Of a DNA stretch of 64,000 nt, positions 57,997 through 64,000 are shown piece after piece. Numbering within the stretch: the first letter of the stretch is position 1; every line of letters begins with the position of its first letter. This DNA is from JADLHS01 sp036274115 (GTDB taxonomy: Bacteria; Verrucomicrobiota; Verrucomicrobiia; Limisphaerales; JADLHS01), in the NCBI GenBank assembly GCA_036274115.1, contig DASUGI010000263.1, forward strand, positions 8,850 to 72,849, in the 5' to 3' direction. The translations under genes were made by a program, and so were the position numbers. The notes below the pieces were generated by a model. That model was not told the DNA's origin and did no database searches. It saw only the letters and a list, made by a program, of their open reading frames with translations.

Positions 57997-60990
57997 CTAA
58001 CGCAAGGGCAATTCCAACTCAACCCGTGTCCCCTGAACCGGCACACTCCTGAACCGGGCACTACCGCCGAGATGACGCATCCGGCTTTCGATGTTCCGCA
58101 AACCATTGCGGTCCGGTTTGGATGCCGTGGCGTCAAACCCGCGCCCGTTATCCTCGATCACCAGGGTCAGTCGGGCATCTTCAAGGGCAACCCGCAGCCG
58201 CACTTCGGTGGCGGTCGCGTGCTTGGCGGCATTGGCAAGCGCTTCTTTGGTCACGAGAAAAAGCGTGTGCCGCTGTTCCGCGTTGAGCGGCAGGTCCGGC
58301 AACCCGGCGGGCACATCGAGCCGGCACTGAATGGAAGCCGTACGCAGAAATTCCTGGGCAAACAGGCAGAGGTAATTGACCAGATTCGGCAACGAATCGT
58401 TCTTTGGATTCACGGCCCAGACGATTTCATCCAGCGCTTTTACCAACTCCAGGGACTTGTTGTTGATGTCCGTGAGACATTCCCGCACTTCGTTTGGTGA
58501 ACGTGACGGACTGCCGGCAACGGTACTGAGGAACTTGATTTCCATGAGGCTCGTGCCCAAATCATCATGCAAGTCCTGCGAAATGCGCGAGCGTTCCGCT
58601 TCCAATGCGCGCTGGCGCTCCAGAGTCGCCACGCGCCGCTCCACTCGTCGCAGAATCACGATGCGCGCGATCCCGGCCGTTCCGCCAAGCAAGGCGACGA
58701 TGCCCAGAAATCGAAACCACGAGGTTTGCCAGTAGTGTGGCAGCATTTGAATCGCGAGACTGCTGGTTGCCTGATTCCACGCTCCGCCTTCGCTGCGGGC
58801 CGCCACCTGAAATTCATAACGGCCCGGAGGCAACCGGTTGTAGCGCGCAACACGTGTGTTACCGCCTTCCACCGGCACGTCATCCAGTCCCAACATCTGA
58901 TAGCGAAAGCTCACGCGCTCCGGCGCTGTGAAACTCAAGGCCGTGAAACCGACATCCAACGGGCCGGTGCCCGGCGCAATTTTCACAACTGCGGAATGTC
59001 CAGCGGGCGCGCTGTGATCATAAATCCGCTTATTGGCCACGAAAGCTTCCTCAATCATGACGGCCGGCGGCGGCGGGTCGGGCGTAATGTGCCGCGGATT
59101 CACCACCGCCATTCCCATTAACGTCGGAAACCAGAGTCGCCCATCTCGCGCCCGAAAGCCGCCCCCGCTGCAGACGTTACTGGGCAAACCGTCGGCTTTG
59201 GAAAACCGTCTCCAATCGAGGTGCAGACTTCGTCCCGACGCACATTGCAGCAGGTCATTTTTCTTCACGCGCACCACCCCATTTCGCGTTCCAAGCCACA
59301 GATGCCCCAGTCCATCGTCGGTAATCTGGTTGATGTTTCGATCGATCACGTCGGACGTAATCGCTACGCGCATAAACTTTCCGGCTTCCAGAATCATCAG
59401 TCCGGCATCGGCCGCTGCCACCCACAATCTTCCATCGTCATCTACGTGCAATGTGCTGATACCGATGGCGGGCAGGCCGTCGTTTGTCCCGTAACAACGG
59501 AACTCACCCTGTTTCAAACGCAGCAAACCTTCCTCAACCGTGCCAAACCACAGACTGCCGTCGCGCGTTTCCGCAATATTCCGCACGTCCACGCGCGGTA
59601 AACTGCCGGGCACGGCGAGCGTTCGGCGTTTCCCGTTTTCGATGCATTCAATCACGCGTTCCGGCCCGGTGCGCTGTCCCAGCCAAAGCACGCCCTGTCG
59701 ATCTTCATGCAAAGCGAGCACCACAGTGGCCGGACCAAACTCTGGCGACGTGTTGAAAAACCGACCTCCTTCAAAGCGAAACAGTCCATCACCCCAGGTG
59801 CCCGCCCACACCTTGCCCGCCCGATCACAATGCAACGACCAAACGAATTCATTGGTTAAACCTTCATTGGCCCCGAAGCGCTGAATCTCCCCCCGTCCAA
59901 CGCGATAAACTCCGTCACCGTTAGTGCCAATCCAGATCTCTTCATCATCGCCTTCGCACGCCGAGAGCACCGTCTCATCGGACAATCCTTCCGTGCGCCC
60001 ATAACTCGCGAACATCGCACGGCGGATCCGGGCCAACCCGCGCCCCTCCAGGCCCGCCCATAAATTTCCCTCCCGATCTTCAAACAAACAGCGCACCAGA
60101 TCGCTGGGCAATCCCTGGTCGCGCGTCAGTCGTTTGACTTCCCCCCCAGGATCGAGCACCAACACGCCGCCGCCGTAAGTGCCCAGCCAAAGACTGCCCT
60201 CGCGGTCTTCGAGAAATCCGAGTATCGCCGCTTCCTTGCCACCCAGAACAGCGCGCGCCCTGTGGGGTTTTCCGTCCTTGAACAAACGCACCTGTCCATT
60301 CCCGGCCATCCAGCATCCGTCCTGACGAGCGGCAGCCAAGGCGTTGATCTGAAATCCGGACTCCTGTTCGGCGCTCCAGACGCTTTGCAACTGGCCATCA
60401 CTGGAATTCAGCAACTGATTCGGCGAAGCTGCCCACACCTTGCCGTTGGCCCCGCGCACCAGGGCAAGCAACTCGGGTGTGTTGGTCAGCGCACAAAAGG
60501 AATCGCCGCTCGAAACACTCAACCCGCCTTCATAGTTCAAGGCCCAGATTGTGCCGGCCCTGTCATCGATGACGCGTTGCAAATAGCGGTCCGCCGTCTG
60601 GCGCGACGGCGGGAGGTAAGCGGTGAATCGCCCGGCACTCAGGCGCACCAAATGCCCGCCGCTGGTGCCGATCCAGAGATTTCCCTGACCATCCACACTC
60701 AGCGTGCTGACCGAGTTATCCGGCACACCTGCCTTCTGGCGGAGATCCCAGGTGACAAACCGTACGCCGTCAAATCGTGCGAGGCCGGCGAAAGTCCCGA
60801 GCCAGAGATAGCCATCCGGGGTTTGCGCCATACTGGTGACGGTCGTGCCGGGGATGCCGTGCTCCCGCGTCCAGTTTTGTACGAGAAACTCGCGCGCGCC
60901 CTGCCCCGCGCACGCTGAAAACGTCAACCAGAACAACACGACGCCTGCCCGGAAGGTGCAATCTCTTTTTCCAGCATCCTGCATGAACAT
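57997..60990 (-). CDS. Propeller-sensor histidine kinase (reg_prop, Y_Y_Y, HisKA_3)
   Basis: 997 aa from ATG 60990 (alternatives at 61032 and 60984). A leader is followed by two-component-regulator propeller repeats through about residue 640 (MAQTPDGYLWLGTFAGLARFDG and many WxGT blades), a Y_Y_Y domain (about 675-750), one membrane helix (FLGIVALLGGTAGIARIVIL), then HisKA_3 with the phospho-His at about 808 (ISQDLHDDLGTSLMEI) and a HATPase with EALANAAKHA and DNGRGFD. No receiver or AraC domain is fused, unlike many Bacteroides hybrids. It probably senses a periplasmic polysaccharide breakdown product. Confidence 0.94.
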   Translation of the reverse strand: MFMQDAGKRDCTFRAGVVLFWLTFSACAGQGAREFLVQNWTREHGIPGTTVTSMAQTPDGYLWLGTFAGLARFDGVRFVTWDLRQKAGVPDNSVSTLSVDGQGNLWIGTSGGHLVRLSAGRFTAYLPPSRQTADRYLQRVIDDRAGTIWALNYEGGLSVSSGDSFCALTNTPELLALVRGANGKVWAASPNQLLNSSDGQLQSVWSAEQESGFQINALAAARQDGCWMAGNGQVRLFKDGKPHRARAVLGGKEAAILGFLEDREGSLWLGTYGGGVLVLDPGGEVKRLTRDQGLPSDLVRCLFEDREGNLWAGLEGRGLARIRRAMFASYGRTEGLSDETVLSACEGDDEEIWIGTNGDGVYRVGRGEIQRFGANEGLTNEFVWSLHCDRAGKVWAGTWGDGLFRFEGGRFFNTSPEFGPATVVLALHEDRQGVLWLGQRTGPERVIECIENGKRRTLAVPGSLPRVDVRNIAETRDGSLWFGTVEEGLLRLKQGEFRCYGTNDGLPAIGISTLHVDDDGRLWVAAADAGLMILEAGKFMRVAITSDVIDRNINQITDDGLGHLWLGTRNGVVRVKKNDLLQCASGRSLHLDWRRFSKADGLPSNVCSGGGFRARDGRLWFPTLMGMAVVNPRHITPDPPPPAVMIEEAFVANKRIYDHSAPAGHSAVVKIAPGTGPLDVGFTALSFTAPERVSFRYQMLGLDDVPVEGGNTRVARYNRLPPGRYEFQVAARSEGGAWNQATSSLAIQMLPHYWQTSWFRFLGIVALLGGTAGIARIVILRRVERRVATLERQRALEAERSRISQDLHDDLGTSLMEIKFLSTVAGSPSRSPNEVRECLTDINNKSLELVKALDEIVWAVNPKNDSLPNLVNYLCLFAQEFLRTASIQCRLDVPAGLPDLPLNAEQRHTLFLVTKEALANAAKHATATEVRLRVALEDARLTLVIEDNGRGFDATASKPDRNGLRNIESRMRHLGGSARFRSVPVQGTRVELELPLR

Positions 60991-61106
60991 TTTCCACGGA
61001 TGAAAACGGGGCAGGATACCGCGGGCATCCATGGAACGTCAGAGACCTTGCTGGATTTTGATTACCGAGTCAACGCCGGCGCAAGTTTGCCAGTATCCTG
61101 ATTCGT

Positions 61107-61160
61107 TGTGGGGTTCCGGGTTCAGGCGGTTCGGAGCCGCGTAAACGCGGAATTCCAAAC
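61107..61160. repeat. Second copy of the dispersed hairpin repeat
   Basis: Matches 28521-28576, including TTCAGGCGGT, GGAGCCGCGTAAACGCGGAA and CCAAAC. The CCGCGTAAACGCGG hairpin is intact. The first hairpin arm has decayed (CCGGGTTCAGGCGG). It lies between the kinase gene start and the 3' end of the PL10-like gene. Confidence 0.8.
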
Positions 61161-61183
61161 TTCAAATCAGGAGCGCAACGTTT

Positions 61184-62614
61184 TCACTGCGTCGCCAGGT
61201 AATCCGCGAGAGTTCCCAAGTTGCTGACGAACTGCCGCATGCTGATTCCCGTGGCGTTGGTCCAGCGACCGGAAGCGTCCTGTCGGTTCAGGATTGCGGC
61301 GACTGAGTTCGCGTTGGGACGCGAAGGTGCTTTACGCCGCTTCTCGTCCGCCAGGGTCTTTTCTCGTCCGTCACGGCGCAGGCGCTCATACCATTGGATG
61401 GTCTCTGGCAAATCAAAGCTGCCCTGCCAGGAATAACCACGTCGGCGTTCGGCACTGAGCTCCTCAAGGGTGTAATGAATCTTGCCGTCGCGATCGCCGT
61501 AGATGGGTTTGTTGGTTTCCAACTCATACAAGCGCGCCCAGCGGTTGGAACTGAGTTGCGAACGCTGCACCCACGCGACAAATGCCGGCGCGGACCGGAG
61601 ATATTTTTCGTCGCCTGTTTCCAGATAAAGCCTCCCGAGCGTCCGCACCACTCCAGCACTTTCACCGGTGCAAACCGAGGGCGGCTCGAAGGCGCGCGCC
61701 CAGGCCGGTTGCATATCGTAGTTGTATTGCTGTGCCCAGGCCGGTTGCGGCTCGGGCAATTGAGCGAGCACAAAAAAATCACCGCCGCGCTTGGCCGCAT
61801 CGAGAAACCGTTTATCACCCGTGTGGCGATACGCTGCCAGCATCGTGCGTATACAATCGCTCTGTGTGTTGTCATTGAGGGTGTAGAAACCGCCGTAGTC
61901 CGCACGCGGCCATTCGCGCAACCAGTTTGTTGCGATGCTCGCCGGACGGATCGGATGTTTGGCCGGGTCGTGTGGTTCGCCACTGAAACGCTGCGGCCAG
62001 GCACCAATCGGGTATTGCGCATCAAGCATACGCGCCAATCCGAAGTCGAGCGCGGCGCGGACCGGTTTTAATTGTTCGGGCGGAAGATTCGTCGCCACCT
62101 CGAGGAACGTCAGCAGGAAGGTCAGGGCGCCTTGCGTGTTGTTGTCGTCGAAGGTGGTGGTGTTCCTGCGGGATTTGAAATCAGGTTTACTCGCGGTGGA
62201 GTCGGCATGATAAGCCCATTGGGAACGGAGCTTCGGATCAAACTCAATCACGTAAGACCAACCGCCGGATTCGAGCTGGCCACGGACCAGCGCATTCGCT
62301 GCGCCGAGCGCGGCGCGCAGGTGCGCCTCATCCCGCGTCGCCGCGTAGGCTTTGAGAAACGCCTCACCCACGGCGGGTGTCCCGGGCGATTGCACCCAAA
62401 TCTGTGTCGCGGTCGCGACTTCTTCGCCGCGCCGCTGCTTCAAGTCCGCCGAATACGACCACAAGTATCCGCCTTCAGTGGAAATGGAAACGAGGTAATC
62501 AGTTGCCTTGCGCAGCGCGAGTTTCACTGCATCGGGCGAAGGACGCTCCTGCGCGAAGAGCGGAAAGGCGAGCCACAAGAGCAGCGCGCTCACAAGCATT
62601 CGGCAGAGTGTCAT
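61184..62614 (-). CDS. Exported PL10-like pectate lyase
   Basis: 476 aa from ATG 62614 with leader MTLCRMLVSALLLWLAFPLF; 33 extra in-frame residues upstream look unlike a signal peptide. The mature protein has an alpha/alpha-barrel pattern with GGYLWSYSADLKQRRGEE, FDDNNTQGALTFLL, YPIGAWPQRF, GGFYTLNDNTQSDCIRTML and WAQQYNYDMQPAWARAFEPP, which recall PL10 pectate lyases (AWPQ and NDNTQ segments). Pectate cleavage by beta-elimination is the expected reaction. Pairing with the GH106-like enzyme would fit pectin or rhamnogalacturonan use. Confidence 0.78.
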   Translation of the reverse strand: MTLCRMLVSALLLWLAFPLFAQERPSPDAVKLALRKATDYLVSISTEGGYLWSYSADLKQRRGEEVATATQIWVQSPGTPAVGEAFLKAYAATRDEAHLRAALGAANALVRGQLESGGWSYVIEFDPKLRSQWAYHADSTASKPDFKSRRNTTTFDDNNTQGALTFLLTFLEVATNLPPEQLKPVRAALDFGLARMLDAQYPIGAWPQRFSGEPHDPAKHPIRPASIATNWLREWPRADYGGFYTLNDNTQSDCIRTMLAAYRHTGDKRFLDAAKRGGDFFVLAQLPEPQPAWAQQYNYDMQPAWARAFEPPSVCTGESAGVVRTLGRLYLETGDEKYLRSAPAFVAWVQRSQLSSNRWARLYELETNKPIYGDRDGKIHYTLEELSAERRRGYSWQGSFDLPETIQWYERLRRDGREKTLADEKRRKAPSRPNANSVAAILNRQDASGRWTNATGISMRQFVSNLGTLADYLATQ

Positions 62615-62761
62615 GGAGGAGTTGTAACCGATGCCGACACGCGGCGCGAGTGTCAGTTCGAGCAAAGCACTGGTGAATTTGGGAACTGAAAACGCGGGGC
62701 AAACTGACTTCACATTGCCCGCTTGACTGTCGGCGTAAAGTCACTTCATCTGGACGCACCA

Positions 62762-64000
62762 ATGCCCGTCACCCGGTTGGAGTCTGACCCGGCGCGTTTG
62801 CGATTTCAGCAAACGCGCGTGTTCTGGCTGTTGTGGGGAGCGTACGCCTCCTACTATTTATGCCGGGTCAACTTCGCGGTGGCCCAGCCGGCCATCCTGC
62901 AGGAATTCCCGGATTGGACCGCCGCGCAAATCGGGACCATTCCCTCGGCGTACGCGGCGGTTTACGCCATGGGCCAGATCGTGAATGGCACGCTCGGCCA
63001 ACGCTACGGCACGCGACGCATGATGACGCTGGCGATGGTGATGGCCGGGGTTTCCAATGTGCTGTTCTACTTTACCACATCCTTCGAAAGCATGCGCTTG
63101 CTGTGGCTGCTCAACGGCTGGGGACAATCCGCCGGTTGGTCGCTGATGGTCGGAACAATCACCGACTGGAACACGTCTGGCCGCCGCGGCACGTTGATCG
63201 GCCGATTATCCACTTGTTATCAGGTCGGCAACGTCGCGTCATGGTTGCTGGCGGGAGCGTTGTGCGACTGGGTGGGCTGGCGCGCCGCCTTTCTGGTTCC
63301 CGGTTTGTTCCTGCTGCCGATGGCGGCGGTGCTTTTCATCTTCCTGCGCGACACACCAGAGCAGGCCGGCTTTGCTCCGGTGCGTGACGACGTGCCCGTG
63401 GAATTACCAGCCACCGAGAGCAACGCGAACGCCACCGCGGATTCGGATGGCTCGGGCTGGGCCAATACCTGGAGTGCTCTGAAAGTCACTTTGACCAACC
63501 GCATCCTCTGGATTCTGGCCATCGGCTTTTTTGTTCTCAACGCTGTGCGCTACAGCTTCATGAACTGGACGGTGCAATATCTCGCGGAATTTCACGGAGG
63601 CTCCATCAAGGACAGCGCGCTCACGGCGATCGTCGTGCCGCTGGCCGGTTCACTCGGAGCACTGGCTGCAGGATGGGCTTCAGATAATTGGTTCGGGCGC
63701 CGCCGAGTGCCGGTTTGTGTTTTGATGCTGACCTGCCTCGCCCTGGTCTGTGGAGCAATGACCGTGGTTCAGAAAGGCGATTGGTGGACGGCGACCGGAC
63801 TGATGGCGCTGGCGGGATTCATGATTTACGGCCCGGACATGCTGATCAGCGGGGCGGCAACCGCCGACTTGAGTCATCCCAAAGCGGGCGCCATGGCGAC
63901 GGGATTGACCATGTGCCTCGGGGCCTTGGGTGCCATCTTTTCAGGAGCCGGCATTGGTTACATCAAGGACCTTGCGCATGGCAATTGGGCGGCAGTGTTC
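62762..64000 (+). CDS. MFS transporter of the OPA/sugar-phosphate type, 3' end cut by window
   Basis: 413 residues are visible and the frame is still open at the window end. It has at least 10 membrane segments. TM1 has LWGAYASYYLCRVNFAVAQP, the arginine-containing start typical of the organophosphate antiporter family (GlpT/UhpT/UhpC-like). After TM2 comes GQIVNGTLGQRYGTRRMM, the MFS loop signature. A hydrophilic, Ala/Asp-rich central loop (about 205-235) separates the two halves. Likely exchanges a phosphorylated sugar or glycerol phosphate; it could also be a UhpC-like sensor. It diverges from the PL10-like gene, 147 bases apart. Confidence 0.88.
   Translation, partial: MPVTRLESDPARLRFQQTRVFWLLWGAYASYYLCRVNFAVAQPAILQEFPDWTAAQIGTIPSAYAAVYAMGQIVNGTLGQRYGTRRMMTLAMVMAGVSNVLFYFTTSFESMRLLWLLNGWGQSAGWSLMVGTITDWNTSGRRGTLIGRLSTCYQVGNVASWLLAGALCDWVGWRAAFLVPGLFLLPMAAVLFIFLRDTPEQAGFAPVRDDVPVELPATESNANATADSDGSGWANTWSALKVTLTNRILWILAIGFFVLNAVRYSFMNWTVQYLAEFHGGSIKDSALTAIVVPLAGSLGALAAGWASDNWFGRRRVPVCVLMLTCLALVCGAMTVVQKGDWWTATGLMALAGFMIYGPDMLISGAATADLSHPKAGAMATGLTMCLGALGAIFSGAGIGYIKDLAHGNWAAVF

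Noticed and set aside
1..64000. tRNA, rRNA, prophage, insertion sequence with transposase, integron or toxin-antitoxin genes
   Set aside because: Intergenic regions were read through and none had a cloverleaf, att-like duplication or transposase frame. Short RNA genes without obvious structure could still be missed.

Overview
The window reads as a Verrucomicrobiota chromosome, most like the soil Limisphaerales/Pedosphaera lineage. This is inferred from gene content, since no rRNA marker is present. The cues are giant exported LamG/Ig-like/PATR proteins, an H-X9-DG pseudopilin, GH29, GH106 and PL10-type carbohydrate enzymes, a propeller-type histidine kinase, an MqnA-type menaquinone gene and many short dispersed intergenic repeats. 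No tRNA, rRNA, CRISPR array, transposase or phage gene was seen. Two genes are cut by the window edges: the tail-specific protease at the left and an MFS transporter at the right.

Layout: 1-9.2 kb holds mixed housekeeping genes: Prc protease, YacG, exported MsrA, a SHOCT-tailed protein, squalene/phytoene synthase, a split M48 peptidase, an FlK-like thioesterase and a TPR-sulfotransferase. 9.5-18.5 kb holds two giant exported proteins, one a LamG/Ig protein and one a metzincin-like protease with LamG and PATR repeats. 18.5-26 kb is a same-strand run bounded by tdh and kbl (threonine to glycine plus acetyl-CoA), with a cysteine synthase-like enzyme, two DUF3472-type exported proteins, YhbY and a GH29 fucosidase between them. 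26.7-34.2 kb is a [NiFe]-hydrogenase maturation island (M52 protease, hypB, hypA, hypF, hypC, hypD, hypE) without any hydrogenase structural gene in view. 34.3-45.6 kb holds a GH106-like enzyme, an FG-GAP protein, mqnA, a Tat-exported phosphoesterase, a lipoprotein/TPR pair, an M29 aminopeptidase and only the C-terminal half of carB. 45.7-51.8 kb is a tightly coupled four-gene minus-strand operon (membrane-fusion protein, DUF3616 lipoprotein, lamin-tail-domain protein, TolC-like porin) without a pump. 52-61 kb holds a pseudopilin, a third giant LamG/PA14-like protein and a propeller histidine kinase with its NarL-type regulator. A PL10-like lyase and an MFS transporter close the window.

Three things stand out. 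(1) Four otherwise different exported proteins share a C-terminal module ending in R/Q-F-[FY]-R, a candidate sorting or anchoring tag. (2) A nearly identical 17-base site (TTACCCAANCGGGGGAT on the minus strand) lies 60-100 bases upstream of both the response-regulator gene and the giant LamG gene beside it, suggesting a small regulon. (3) Several families of short dispersed repeats sit at gene ends, supply stop codons, or have become part of hyp coding regions. All functional statements rest on reading the sequence and on recall of families; no database search was possible.
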